A stretch of DNA of 64,000 nt from Panax quinquefolius. Its lineage: Eukaryota; Streptophyta; Magnoliopsida; Apiales; Araliaceae. This document shows, in pieces, positions 48,401-61,338 of the stretch. The stretch's first letter is position 1. The number at the start of each line of letters is the position of its first letter. The notes beneath the pieces are model-generated. The model was not told the DNA's origin. It saw only the letters and a list, made by a program, of their open reading frames with translations, and did not search any database. Both the position numbers and the translations under genes were made by a program. Where the stretch lies: contig CM035167.1 of NCBI GenBank assembly GCA_020205615.1, forward strand, positions 136,290,568-136,354,567, in the 5' to 3' direction.

Positions 48401-51400
48401 ATAACAGGGTTTTTAAAAGGCGGCTCTGAGCCGCTTAGCATTGGTTCTGCATACTTTTGGCTGCATATTTTTTGGATATAAAACCGTAGTTAGAAAGTGA
48501 TTGGTTATTTTGATTTCTTCATAAAAGTATCTTGCCTAAGGAGTTTGCTTTTTATCTATGCAGCTTAGTCAAACATTTGCTGAAATGATGTTCAAACATG
48601 GGTTTGTGCACTGTGATCCGCATGCTGCAAACTTGCTGGTTCGCCCTCATCCTTCCACCAAAAGAAGCATTTTTGGTGAGACACTTATATATATATGTTA
48701 ATTTTCAATTTCAGTTATCTTTAAACCGTCTCTTTTATAAATAAGTAGCCATCCATATCTTAACTGAACTAGTGAGAAATATTATCGGTATTCTCATGTT
48801 GTTTCATTTGTATGCTGAATGTCTCCCAGCGCATGCCCCCCTGCCTCTCAAGTTTTTAAATTTCTTTGACAGGTGCTCCTTTTCTACTTCTTTTACAAAA
48901 GAATACTTAATATTTAAAAAATACTCTCCCACCAAGTTCTTACAATTGTACTTGGGATATCATCTGTTATTAGGCATTATCTATGACTCCCTCCATTGAA
49001 AAGGTTTTGGGTCCAGTTCTGATTCTAATATAATTTTATCGTTATGATAACCTCTTTTGAGGAGCTTGAAATTATTCTTGTACCCAAGGAATTTATGCTT
49101 TTGTTTTCATTGACGAATAAAATGGGTATCCGGCTTTTATGCAGGATATTAATATAGCAATAAGATACAACTTCACAGTACAATGCAATAAGAAATGAGG
49201 CACTGTTTAGACTAGAATACTTGTAATAAAAAGTGGATGAATGGTAATGGGATTTGTTCAGTGTTGGGAGAACTCCTTTAGTCTTGACTAAAGATCTTAT
49301 GCAGTACTTACTAATGGAATGGAGGTTACGAATTTTTTGGGTCACGATTTATGAGGTTGTTTAAACTAGATTTTACTGGTTCTTTATCAGTATTTAATTT
49401 GTTTATAGATTATCTTTGTAGAGTAGGATTTCTTTATTAAAGGTTGAAAGAATAAATAATAGTCATGGACAGGGATTGGAGGTTTAATTAGTCTCCTCAG
49501 ACAAGACTAGACCTAGCAAATTCTTCTCTTGAAATAGGGTGGGGTACTCGTGCCTTTTTATATTTATGAGGGAAGCCCGAGTTACTTATGATTTTTCTCC
49601 AAAAATTGAAAGAAGAAAGTTAAAGGAGAAGAATGTTACCCTAGAAGGCTAGAAGTATTCTTTTGGAATTTAAATAAGAATTTTAAAAAGAGTTTCAGCA
49701 TCTTCTTTTTTATATCAAATTTATAACTTCATGCAAATAATTAAAACATTTACATCTGCAAGCGTCAGGATACAAGATAACGTTGTCGACTTAAAATTCC
49801 TATTTAAACCTCATCAATAATCTTGAATTGGATATTAATCAATTGTAGTTAAAGTTCCTCTTCACGGCAAACATTTTTTCTGAACATGCATCGCATGCTT
49901 TTGGACAGTAGTGTTGTTGTGCATTCCTTATTTGTTATGAGGTGTTTCTGATTCACCAACTAAAACTTTAACTTTCAGGAAGTAATTTCCAAAAATAGCC
50001 TGAGCACTAACATGTGAATTGGAATGCATATTTAGTTTGTGTCATTGAATTTGTGACCAAATACACTACACAAACTTGTTTATTTTATCATACTCATCAC
50101 TATCAAACAGTGAATTGTTTTCTGTCCATGCATACATAAGTTGGTTCTTTTGAAACACTTTGGTTGTTTGGTCACTCAATAGTTTATGTTATTTCTTCAT
50201 TTCGTAAACAGGAAAAAGAAAACCACAATTGATACTGCTAGACCATGGCCTGTACAAGGAACTTGATGTGTCCACTAGAACCAACTACGCTGCGCTTTGG
50301 AAGGTGTATCATTGCATCTACTTGTTGCTCTGCAGGCTAAATTTGTCTGTTCGTGTTTTTACTAACTTAAGTTGAGACTTCTCGTACAGGGATTAATATT
50401 CGCTGATGCCAATGCAATAAAGGAAAATTGTGTGAATTAGGTGCTGGAGATGATCTGTACCGACTATTTGCAGGGATTCTTACTATGAGGCCATGGGATA
50501 GGGTCATCGATCCAGCTGTTGATCATCTGGAAATACGAGGCAATGACAGTGATCGCTCAGAGCTCCAGGTGATCATCCATCAAAGGAAGTGTCTTTTTAA
50601 ATCATATGTGAGAGACTCTGTTGTTTGGGAGATGGGTACCAGTTCACCGCATGGTTCCCGTCAAAATCATTGATTTAACATGCATGTTAATTGAGATGCA
50701 TGAGAATGCATTAAGGTTGCATCCCACATAAACTTAATGATGTTGGCATCCCCACCCCAAATCCCATATCTCTGGTGCCAAAAAAAACTCCCTATCAAAG
50801 ATGGCACCAGTTTCCAGATGGGATGATTGAGTTCGTATAAAATGTTTGATTGGATGCACAAGGATGCCTCAAGACTATACGGCATATAAATCTATGGCTG
50901 TTGCAAACCATCTCTGCTTGTGTATGACTGTGCTGAGCAATAAAAAGGAAAATCTTCAAACATGTCATGAGTAGTATCAGCTAGCCAATATTCATGTCTA
51001 TGATTTGATAGGAAGCTTAATGCTGCATGATTTAATTTTCAATTCACGTGTGAGATGAAGTGTGTTTGATTACCATTGTTGCTGTTGCTTAATAATATAT
51101 ACTCTTTATGCAGATGTATGCTTCACAATATTTCCCACAAATCACAGAGCTCCTAAGGAGGCTGCCTCGTGTAATTCTTTTAATGCTCAAGACAAATGAC
51201 TGCTTACGGGCTGTTAATAACGCGCTGGTATGACATCTAACTTTCAAAATTTTCAGTAATGCCTAGCATGATATGGTTGTTAATGCACAAGGTTGTACAA
51301 TCAGTACTTTTCATTAAGAGCTGTTTAAAGAATTAGAGATGCATTTCTAAATGGTCAATAAGTGTTAATTAATGATCATACTACTACCATTATTTCCCTT

Positions 51401-51812
51401 ATTGACCATCATGTATTAGTAGTTTTAAATTATTGTCCATTCAGGACCTTATATTGGAAGTTCCTGCTTCTCAAGTTTTTAGTTGGTGTGCAAGCAGAGA
51501 ATAGGGATTCAAATCTTGAAGCATCTTTGAATAGAACTGTTTTAGTGATGAGCTAGTAACTCTTCTCAGATTAGTTTTCTTTTCTGAGTTCTGGCTATGT
51601 TTCTTGAACAGTTGCAACGATCTTCTCCCGAGACATTTTTGATCATTGGAAGAGTTTCTTCTGAGGCAGTTATTGAGGGACAGTTTTTACAAAGTAAGTC
51701 CTTCTTACGATGGATACGTGCCTGGATGGAGGGAATGTCGTTAGAAGCTCGATTGTTAGTAATACAAATAGCCTTGTGGGTTTTACAACTCCGGAGAACT
51801 TTGACCTGGTGA
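42149..51812 (+). CDS. ATH9: ABC1/ADCK-family atypical kinase, ortholog of Arabidopsis At2g40090 type (12 exons)
   Basis: UbiB/ABC1 proteins are atypical kinases or ATPases of mitochondria and plastids, tied to quinone and lipid metabolism. Exons: 42149-42320, 44366-44520, 44674-44799, 44963-45058, 45196-45296, 46648-46684, 47905-48123, 48564-48675, 50212-50303, 50390-50568, 51114-51227, 51612-51812. Phases agree and give 534 residues, against about 538 for the Arabidopsis protein. Residues 1-57 form a hydrophobic, Ala/Arg-rich organelle-targeting type start. Family motifs: KLGQ at 101-104 (KxGQ), ASAS at 162-165 (Ala-rich loop), VAVK with Lys183, [10 protein letters not shown] from 230, HCDPHAAN at 318-325 (catalytic Asp320) and LLDHGL with Asp350. 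Oddities: exon 10 is one base short after KENCV, which would cause a stop at once; flanking sequence is intact, so an assembly error is likely. The intron after exon 6 needs a GC-AG donor. Introns 1, 5, 6 and 8 exceed 1 kb. Confidence 0.92.
42419..42460. repeat. (TA)n microsatellite in intron 1 of the kinase gene
   Basis: An (AT)n run followed by ACACACAC. A CT dinucleotide run also occurs in the same intron at 43899-43917. Confidence 0.95.
46409..46584. mobile_element. Small non-autonomous element with perfect 26-bp inverted ends
   Basis: The first 26 bases (46409-46434, starting GTTTACCCCATTTTGCACAT) are the exact reverse complement of the last 26 (46559-46584). Pairing continues imperfectly inward, so most of the 176 bp could fold into a hairpin. 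It lies in intron 5 of the kinase gene. I see no convincing target duplication, so the superfamily is open. The open frame across it (46337-46582) is a by-product. Confidence 0.72.
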
Positions 51813-53057
51813 AAAGAGAACAAATTACGCAAAATAAATTCATTTTTTTGGGAACCCTTCTTACTCTTAAAAGGTAAATCCTCTCATTCTTTGTCTCAAC
51901 ATCCATGTCTCTAGTCCCGAAAGAATTTGAGGTTTTAGGTTTACTTTTTTTTTTTTTACCCCAATACATGTATTCTTTTTCGTCTCATTATAGACAAACT
52001 CATTATACTCGATGGTGCTTGATTTTGTTGTAAAATAACGGGAGAGATATAAGGTAATAAACTATTTATCAAAATGTCATTTAATCAGGATGTCTGCTGC
52101 GCTGTTTTAGCTGCGGATCAAGGAGCATTATAATTTCTTTTAATATAATACAGGTAAAAAAAATGCTTCATCTTTTTGTGTAGCGTGCACTGTGTTTTGA
52201 ATTCTTTATTTGGAGTTGGTTAATTTAGTTTAGGTACTCCAAACTGCATGGAACTATTTACATGTAGATTTATGTAACCATGGTAGCTAAATGCATTAAT
52301 TTTAGACTGTTTTGTTTGGTGCAACTGTCGTAGTAGTCAAGTCGTGGATGCTTTTAAGGTACATTTATGGATCAACTGCCTGATTCATTATTTGTCGCAG
52401 TTGTGCAGAAAAATAATGTTTCCCTTCTAAAGTGTTCAAATTTTTAGTGGTGATGGACATCTTTCTGTGTTATCCACCTTTTTCTGGTTTGGTATTTGTC
52501 CTTTTTACTTCCTCGGTTTCAAAATTATACATACATTTGTTAAGCTATGATTTTCTAGTTTTTTTAGAAATTTTACCTGTAATGTGTAGTGTTGTTGATT
52601 CAGAATCTGTTGAGGTATAGACTTGAAACTGTTATTTTGCACAGTAAAAGGAGAGGTGTTTGACTAGAAATGTAGTGGTGATGACACTTGTTATGTTAGG
52701 AGCTCTATATCATTTTATATTTGCAAAAAATAAAAATATATCTCGATTGTCAAAATAGTGCAATATCATATGAGACCATATGATATTGCACCTCGATTGT
52801 GCATCAAGAAAAGACTCATCTGGAAATGTTATAATAGCAGAATCTTTGTGAATGAGGTGGAGGGTGGGGTTTGGGACAGCTCAGTTTGTTGGTGTGGACT
52901 CTTTCCAATAAAGGCTGTGATCTCAAGACTGGCATTTATTTATGTTTGGAGGTTCAAATGAAATGAATTGAAATGCTTGCATTGTTTGGTAGGTAAGTAG
53001 GTAGGTTATTTACACCCACCCACTCCATCTTACCCCATACCATGGAATAGATTCTGT
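51813..53057. other. Spacer after the kinase gene
   Basis: AT-rich, probably including the 3' UTR of the kinase transcript (AATAAATTC just past the stop). No other gene or repeat was recognised. Confidence 0.5.
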
Positions 53058-53091
53058 GGCTATGGCTATGGCTATGGCTATGGCTATGGCT
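53058..53091. repeat. (GGCTAT)n hexanucleotide repeat
   Basis: Five and a half tandem copies of GGCTAT, between the kinase and esterase genes. Confidence 0.95.
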
Positions 53092-53102
53092 GAGTTGGAT
53101 CC

Positions 53103-53238
53103 GGTTAACATGAAGTTTAATTTTTAATAAGTTGGTCAATTGACCAATAGATTGCTGAGACGTATAGAACTTCGTCTGCGTGTCAGCATTCTATTGATCA
53201 ATTGACCAACTTACCTAAAAATAAACTTTATGCTAACC
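53103..53238. repeat. Foldback hairpin (arms of about 58 bp)
   Basis: The left arm 53103-53160 (GGTTAACATGAAGTTTAATT to GCTGAGA) pairs with the right arm 53181-53238 (TGTCAGCATTCTATTGATCA to ATGCTAACC) with a few mismatches and a 20-base loop. It contains the palindromic word TTGGTCAATTGACCAA. It may be a foldback MITE or a small-RNA hairpin; sequence alone does not decide. Confidence 0.75.
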
Positions 53239-55086
53239 ACATCTGGCTGAATTGCACCACACAGTCACACTCATGCATCCCCCTGACCTTTTTTTACCGT
53301 ATGGTATTTGACTCAATGGTATGACTAGTTTCATCGTGACCTGCCAATGGTTTGATTCAAAAAGGGTGTGTGGTGTGTTAATGGAGCAAAAAAATATTCT
53401 CAAATTAAAATTATGAGGTATCATTATGACTAAATGCCATATGATTTTTCGTACCTTAAAGTTCAATTTGTCTTATTTAGTATCACGTTATTTGAAACAA
53501 AAATACTATCTCCGTTCAGACCCAAGTATAATTTTCATATATTAAGAAATTTAAACTAGAGGATAGAGAAGTAAATGAGTTCCTAGTTTATCCTAGTGTT
53601 TTGCATCACTTTTTTTTTATAAAAAAATTGAATTTTATACTTGTGTTATTTTCTGGTTAAAGAAAATAAATATGATATTATAGTATAAAAGGAACATGAT
53701 TTTATGATTGAATATTGATATATACGTTTATGTTTCAAGTCTCTTGTTTGCTTTTAAAATAGATTTGAGATAATAAAATGACATGAAAGAACTATTTAAT
53801 ATCATGTCCAACTATGTATAATAATTCTTATTATTTGGGACATAAACAAAATTAACATTTAACTTTGTTTAAAATGACCAATGTATCTTATCATATTCAT
53901 TTGAGAATATGTTTTATTTGTTATTAGTGACAAGGGTATAATAGTCCAAATGGTAAGTTTTATCTAATTATTTAAATAATTTTAGATAAAATAAACATAA
54001 CATGAGATCATTTTAAATTATAATATGAATAATCTCATAAAAATAAATATGTAATTAGGACTATTTAATAATAAAACTAATAGTCTTTAAATTATAATCC
54101 ATGAAAATATAATTACGGAATTATAATCTTTGCAAATAACATGGCCAAAAGATCTTGATCCAATGGTTATCTTCATCTAAGCGCAATTATTAGATGTTGA
54201 TTGATAAAATTGAATGAAAAATTTTGCATGTATAAGAGAATCAGAATAGACTGAATGAATGAATGAAGTAAAAGTTTTAAATATAGAATGAAATTATGTA
54301 TTTGATAATTATCTGTCTAAAACATCCGAATACATATATTTTCTTATTTTAACTTTATCGACTATTATGAACAAATTTATTATGTAATTATAAATAAACA
54401 ATGTTATCTAAGAAAAATAAAATATAAACTTGTGGAAAAAAAATTCATAGAATATACTATTGGTAATATAATTTTAGAAATAAACACTAATTTTTGTCAA
54501 TAACATTCTATTAGTCCATAAAACCAAAACAAAAGAATATAACAAACATTCATTAAATTAGTTATTGACCAAAGAAAGAAACTCAAAAAACAATTTGAAA
54601 ACAACAAAATTTGTTTACAATAATAAAAAAGATGGATATTAAATGTAATTTTAACTATATTCCGCACTACTTTTTACCGATTTAGTTACAATTTTCTGGA
54701 TGAATCGATTCAGCCGTTCAACACATTCAGAGTTTAAAAATTATAAAATAAACAATTTGAATGACTTAACTAATAGTATGAATGAGTTAATTAAAGAGCT
54801 ATTCTAGGAGAATATGATAATTGAATATAAAAATTTGGCATAAAATTTTTACAATTTAAAGGTTAAAATAAAAATAGATAAAATTATAAAAAATTTCATG
54901 TTAAAGTTTTCTTAATTAATTAAATAAGTTTTAAACGAAAGTAGTGGTCGAGCCCATAGGGCGAGTCAATTTGATGACCCTGTAAAAATGGCATCAGTTA
55001 CGAATTAGAGCTTTGCTATTGCTATTGAATCCACCTTCATTTGTTACAATAGTATTGAATTTAGGAGAGAGAAAGGTAGGAGGGAG
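53239..55086. other. Spacer upstream of the esterase gene
   Basis: Very AT-rich and without a recognised gene. A CTCCGTTCAGACCCAAGTAT word near 53510 and ATACTTGTGTTATTTT near 53640 may be remains of a Stowaway-like element. The last 70 bases (with AGGAGAGAGAAAGGTAGGAG) are a likely 5' UTR of the esterase. Confidence 0.45.
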
Positions 55087-58000
55087 ATGGTCGGACCAAA
55101 TAGGCCTCATTTTGTGCTATTCGGATCCTCAATAGTTCAGCTCAGTTACAGTCATGATGGCGGTTGGGGCTCCATTCTCTCGGATATCTACTCCCGTAAA
55201 GTACTATTCCTCTCACTCTCTTTTCATATTTTGAATTTAATTAACCAATATTCGATTACAATGCGTACACGTAGATCGGAAGAGATCAAATTTACATGAA
55301 TTAGGGATGTAGGTTTGTACAACTTTTGTTTGATCGTGTACCTTTGCTGTATAATTCGATAATTAAGGCGTGTTTTCTACTTTTCAGAATTTGGAGGTGA
55401 TTTTTGAATCGTTGATGAATGTTCTATCACGTTTAGAAATAAATTCGTGTGCTTGATGAAAATATTAGTCTTAAAATGCATCAACTCCTTTGGAATTTGA
55501 AACGAGCAGGAAAGGAGATTAAAGAAGATAGTAAAATAAGAGGATTAAAATGTTTGTTTTATAATCTCGAGGTATATTCTTGGAAGCATCCTCGTTTTTA
55601 GAGAACTCCAAGCACCAAAATTGTGTGCTCCCTGCTTTTGGAGTGGAACAGTATATGAATGAACCAAACAGAGAGAAATGAATAGTTGCATTTCTTACTC
55701 TCCTATACCTTATTTTCTCTTAATTATTCTTCTCCTTCCTTACCATATTGTGACAAATTGGTGATAGAAAGCTTTAATTGGTTGCAATAACCGGTGAATG
55801 TGTGGGGCTCAATGACATCTTTTAGTATACGGCACTGTTATGGGATCATACGTACATGACATAGAAAAAAAAATGTTTGTCATCAAATGACACTTTTAAA
55901 ATTACTTTGCTCTTTATTGTGTCATCCTGCATCAAAGTACTCAAATTCGGCGATTCTTCCCATGAACCATAAGTCATATAAAGGAAATATTTCTAAGGCA
56001 ATAAGTAGGATTTATTTTAGGTTCTGTCAACATCCTTAAAAAATTGTGGTTTAGATTTTTATCAACTCCTCCCGAATAATTGTGGTTTATTTCTGTTATG
56101 TTGACATTTCAAGCATCTTAGCTCTCTTGAGAATTCAACCAATATTTCTTGAATTGGAAATGGACTTCTTTCATTGTCCATGAAGATTTTCAAAATAAGT
56201 CTTGAATGTGATTTTCCAAAGATTTATATACAAAAATGGCTAAAAACATGAACTTTGTATCCATAAAACTTAAAAGTACGGTTCTATTTGCGCTTTAATG
56301 AATTTTTGCAATCATATAGCATCTCTGTGTGCTTCTATTTTGGTAAACACTATCATTTAAGTTTAGGCCTATATTACTACAAACGTTTCTTGTGAACTGG
56401 TCTCTTGATCAAATTGAAACTTTGGATCACTATGGGGGTTGACACACTTTCATATCCTATTGAATATTTGAATATGAGAAATATATAATATTTATGCCTA
56501 TTATCTTCATACTTGTGTAGTTATTGATATTACCTTTTATGGGTCTGTTGTAGGCAGACATACTTTTGCGAGGATACTACAGTTGGAACTCACGTCGTGC
56601 TGTCCAGGTCCTTGATCAAGTTTTTCCAAAGGTAATGTACTTTTCGGCTGCCAGTAAAATCAGCATTAACACATACATTCCTCAAATAATGTAAGTTATT
56701 ATAAAAGGTGCACAATAGTTCTTTTGGTTGCTATTATTTCAATTTTGGAAGATGTGAGATGTCCACATTATAGTCTTTCAAAGGGGTTTGAGGTGGAGGC
56801 AGATTTGGAACTTCAAAAGGTGTACCTTGGAATTAATATTATGGGCATCTTCACTAGCCAAGGTTGAGTACATCACCTCATTTTTATAAACCATATAGAT
56901 TTCCCTGAAAACAGAGCTAGCAGAAATTGGAAACAATTTTGTAAAATGCTATTTAATTAGTAACTGCTTACAGCAAGCTTAATATTGGTTGTGTTTCTTT
57001 CCATATCCCCATCTATTTATTTGAAAATTGTAAGACAATTTCGTGCAAGATGCTTGCTATATAGAGTCAGGTGTCTTCATGTAATTTTTAGGATCTCTAC
57101 ATATGTGTCCTTTTGGAATTCCCTGATTCAAGCATAGTGCTTTCTTCATTCCAGGATACTGCAGTTCAGCCTTCTTTGGTTATTGTTTACTTTGGCGGTA
57201 ATGATTCGATGGGACCTCACTCGTCTGGTCTTGGTCCTCATGTGCCACTTTCAGAATATACTGAAAACATGAGGAAAATTGCAAGTCATCTAAAGGTACT
57301 TTTTATTGTAATTTTCTTCTAAAATGAGTGAAAGTAATGTTCTCTTTGTATAGACCCAAAGGGGAAATGCTTTTGTGATGTGATGGAAAACTAGCACGCA
57401 AATGACAGTCGGGCTATCTATGACACTAAAAGCTTTGCGATTTTTCATTTCTTTAGCAAAATCTGATCAAATTAGTAATTCATTCAGAAATTGCATGTTT
57501 GATTGCTCTGATTTAAAATAGCATTGAGAAACCAATTTTTTTTAATAAGAAAAACCTCTTTCTCTTATATTTCACACTCTAACACTGTTCCTGAAATTCA
57601 GAACCTTTCAGACACGATTCGCATTATTTTTCTTAGTTGTCCACCTGTGAATGAGGTCAAACTTCGAGAAAATAGAAGGTATTATGATGCATATGAAATA
57701 TGTCTTGTTTGCTGGTTTTATTATTGTAATGTATACATCTAAATTAATAAATTACATCTCTAAAACAGCGCAGCATTGAGTGACCTAGTTCGAACAAATG
57801 AATTATGCCGAGAATATTCAGAAGCTTGTATAGAAATGTGCCGGGAGATGGGAGTGAAGGTTGTTGATCTTTGGACTGCAATTCAGCAGAAAGATGATTG
57901 GTTGACGGCTTGCTTTACGTAAGATTCCTTACACATTATTGCTTCGTCGTTTATGATGTTATGGTTAAGAGCTTCAAATTGCAATACCAGATCTAATGCT

Positions 58001-61000
58001 ATAAACCTGGTAGGTAAAAGTTGTCTTAATAACCAATCCTCGGAAACCCAGATGTAGGCTCCTCCATATTGAGTTTTACATATAGCTTTTGTAGGATTTA
58101 CCCCCCTAATTTTTCCCTCCTAGTTGTTGCTTCTTGGATGGGTTCATAGAGTTGCGCTCCACTCCATCTTCTCTTGGCCCTATGTGACACTTAGTAAGAA
58201 ATACACTATCCACAGACCCTTCTTATTATTCTGAGCTCCTCGTATGAGTTCAGTTTACTTCCTCTGCTAATGTCTCTCTTGCTGCAGACGAGCGTTTCTA
58301 ATATAAAAATTAACAACTATGTTTTTTCGAATTCAAAATTTATCCCTCATCACTGAACGTTGCTTCACATATGTACTTTTGTGTCTACTCTATGATGTTC
58401 TCACAAATTGACGTGTTAGCACTTTAGGGTTGAAGTTTTGTCTATGTATTTTAATACTCCCTCCGTCCCAGGATAAAAGTCTTTATTACTATTTTAGGTA
58501 GTGCCAAGTTAAATATTTACTTACTTTAAATGATCTATTTTTTTACAATAATTTGCCTATAATATCCTTATTATTAATTGTTATATTTCTATTATCTCAC
58601 CATATTTATGGAGCATCACTAGTAATATGCAGAAAACTATGCAATTAAGTGAGAATTTAAATATGCACAATTTTGTCATTTTATCCTCTTTCTTAATATG
58701 CGCAAAAAATCAACCAGGACTTTTATCCTAGGACGGAGAGAGTAATATCAATATGCTGCTATGACTGATCATTCGGTTATAACTAAACCGAATAGGCTAT
58801 TCGGTTATAACTAAATACCGAAATATTCATAATTTCACTATACGAACTATTAACCGAATTTGACAATAACCGAATTACCGAATTGTAAATTCGGGCTCCA
58901 TTTATCAACAAAAAAAACAATTTAAAATTGGCAATACTAGACAATTCATAACCTTAAATACAAAACTTATACTGAATCAACTGAATCACAAGGAGGATGA
59001 AGTGAAATATTATACTGAATCAGCTGCTTTGGTTTCTTCTTTCCACTTCAAAGTGCTAGAGGGCGACGGAATTCCCTCCTGCCCCATCTCATAAAGTGTG
59101 TTGTTGTCAAAGAAACAAGGCAACTCCATTCTTCAAAAATGTTACAGTTGAAAATCGAAACATAATCTAAAAATGTATAGGCTTTATTGTGCTTTGCAAA
59201 TGTCTGTAATATTTGAAATTGATTTTTTCATACTTTATAGTTTAACACATTATTTCACCTAGCATTTGACTACTAAACCAACAGTTTTGAATGGAAAGAC
59301 ATAAAGATCCCCCGCCACCACCCAAATGAAAGAAGGGGGTAAACCCCATACTGCTCTTGCATACTGGAGGAAGAAAGTGAGAAAACATTGGATTAATAGG
59401 TGGCTGAAGATAAATCACCCTGCCAGTTCAACACATCACAATATTGTCTTTTGAAGAACAGAGTCGCAACTCGCAGGGAGAGAGGTTGAGGCGCGGAGCT
59501 GCGAATGGTGATTGGTGAGACGGTGAGACTGTAAGAGGCAGAGGTCGGAGACTGAGAGTCTGAGACGGAGAGAGGCGGGAGAGAATGTCAGTGAAACTGA
59601 GAGTCGAGATTCGAGAGAGGCAAGAGGAATTGGAAATTTGGGATCGGGATTTGGAAATTAGGGGCTAGGGAAAAATTATAAAATTATAATACTCATACAC
59701 TTATACTCATACAGTAAAATTATAAAATCATTAATTTTTAATTAAAAAGTTCGGTTATTTGGGTATCCGAATAACCTATTTTTTAAAATCGTATCCGAAT
59801 ACCAAGCATTAAATTGGATATAACCGAAATTAGGAAAAAAAACCTAAAAACCTAAATTTGGTTAAAAAAATTCGGTTATGTAAAGTAATTCGTTTTTATC
59901 CGTTTTTTTCTCACTTCTAATATTCAGAGCTGTTACCCAATATATGAGTTGCTAAGAATTGTACTCCGTTTTTTTCCAAGCAGAAACTTCAATAGTCAAT
60001 ATAATATATTCGAAGATTTATCTTACTTAAATGCAATGCCACATTAACTTAGGTTAATATGAATTTAATAGTCAAACACATTTACCTAAAGGGTTAGCCT
60101 AAGAAGCAGGGATCCTGTTATGACTTATGAGGTATCAACACAATACAATTTGTAAGAATTATTTTCATTCTTTTCAATTAAAAATGGGTATCATTGCATT
60201 CTTACTCATTATTCTTTAATCAAGTCTTTCTCTTTCTTCCATATTATGTTTTTTTTTGTTTCTTTTAATGAGTATTATACTCCCTCCGTTTCATATTATT
60301 TTACATTGACTTTATAAAATAAACTTGAGAGATTTTTAAACTCAAAATTGACATAGATTCTTTTAATTTTAATCAATACAATACTTGAAAAATGTCTCAA
60401 ATTGACTTTCAAAAGTCAATAATGATCATATAATATAATTTGGAACGGAGGGAGTACTTCTTTTACATTACCAAAAAGATTATCTGAACACTTGAACTGT
60501 ATTAAACACACTTTATCGAGTATCCAAGAAGTATCAGATATGTACCGGAAAAGAAAAGTATTATGTGTTGGCTTTTTAGGTCAGTTTTTGTTCAAATGGA
60601 ATCAGATGAAGCTGTCACCTTGGTTAATCGTTGTACCTTTTCCTTGTTTTTCATCCTTAGTATATGTTAACTAGATTGCGGTTCACGGGTAATACCTGAA
60701 TCTGATTCTGTTGTAGTTGGGGAAAATATTAATTTCGGATATCAATATGTGGGTAGTGTTTGTGAGCATAGATGTGCATATTGGTTACATATTACCTTAA
60801 AATTGTTATTTGGATTGCAAATCGCTTTCCTTAATCAATGTAAGGCCACATTTTGGAGCAGATATTAGGGAACTTTGGTATGAAATTAATTTATAGCAGG
60901 GATCTGGAAACTGTGTGTGAGCTGTTGATATTACCTTTCAACCAAGGATTGGTGATAGGAAATTATAGTTTCTTATCTTTGTTGAATCGAAAAAGTTTAC

Positions 61001-61338
61001 TCTCGGTGTCTTGTTGACGAGTAAAATGATAGTTATTTTCAAAGGCCTACCGTAAACTGTAAATTAAGTGAGATTATTGCTGGAATATAATCACAAGTTT
61101 ATAATTAGTTTTCTCCTTATCCAGGGATGGGATTCATTTATCGGCTGAGGGAAGCAAGATAGTTGTGCAGGAGATACTAAAGGTGCTTAAGGAAGCTGAG
61201 TGGACCCCTTCTCTACACTGGAAATCCATGCCGACAGAGTTTAGGGAGGACTCGCCTTACGATCTTGTTGCTGCTGATGGGAAAAACACTCTAAATCCAT
61301 CCGAATGGACCTTTTATAGAGAAATTCAGTGGAACTAA
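55087..61338 (+). CDS. CPRD49: GDSL/SGNH esterase, CPRD49 type (6 exons)
   Basis: Exons: 55087-55200, 56554-56631, 57155-57295, 57602-57678, 57769-57918, 61125-61338, ending in TAA. All splice sites are GT-AG and phases agree, giving 257 residues, the usual size of plant CPRD49-like esterases. SGNH-hydrolase landmarks: LFGSSIVQ near residue 13 (nucleophile Ser15, where GDSL enzymes have GDSx and this subgroup GSS), YFGGNDSMGP around Asn80 (block III), and DGIHLSAEGSKI with Asp188 and His191 (block V). Further subgroup signatures are RGYYSWNSRRA, VPLSEYTENM, SLHWKSMPTEF and EDSPYDLV. These enzymes act on ester bonds; the natural substrate of this subgroup is not settled. No signal peptide is visible, unlike the large secreted GDSL lipase clade. 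Intron 5 is 3.2 kb and swollen by transposon insertions. No frame damage is seen. Confidence 0.95.
58457..58742. mobile_element. Stowaway-type MITE (286 bp) in esterase intron 5
   Basis: Ends CTCCCTCCGTCCCAGGATAA and TTATCCTAGGACGGAGAGAG are inverted repeats extended inward by AAGTC/GACTT, flanked by TA at 58455-58456 and 58743-58744. CTCCCTCCGT with a TA duplication is the hallmark of Tc1/mariner-derived Stowaway MITEs. Confidence 0.93.
58775..59905. mobile_element. Probable non-autonomous TE with CCGAATA / TATTCGG subterminal words
   Basis: The left side has repeated TTCGGTTATAACTAAA and CCGAATA words. The right side has TTCGGTTATTTGGGTATCCG and GGTTATGTAAAG words. Between them is a purine-rich stretch of GAGAGTCTGAGAC-like sequence (59460-59640). 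Such words are common near the ends of plant non-autonomous DNA elements, but I could not fix the exact borders or superfamily. Confidence 0.45.
60280..60454. mobile_element. Stowaway-type MITE (175 bp) in esterase intron 5
   Basis: Starts CTCCCTCCGTTTCATATTAT and ends AATTTGGAACGGAGGGAG, with flanking TA (60278-60279 and 60455-60456). It differs from the MITE at 58457, so it is another subfamily. Confidence 0.92.
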
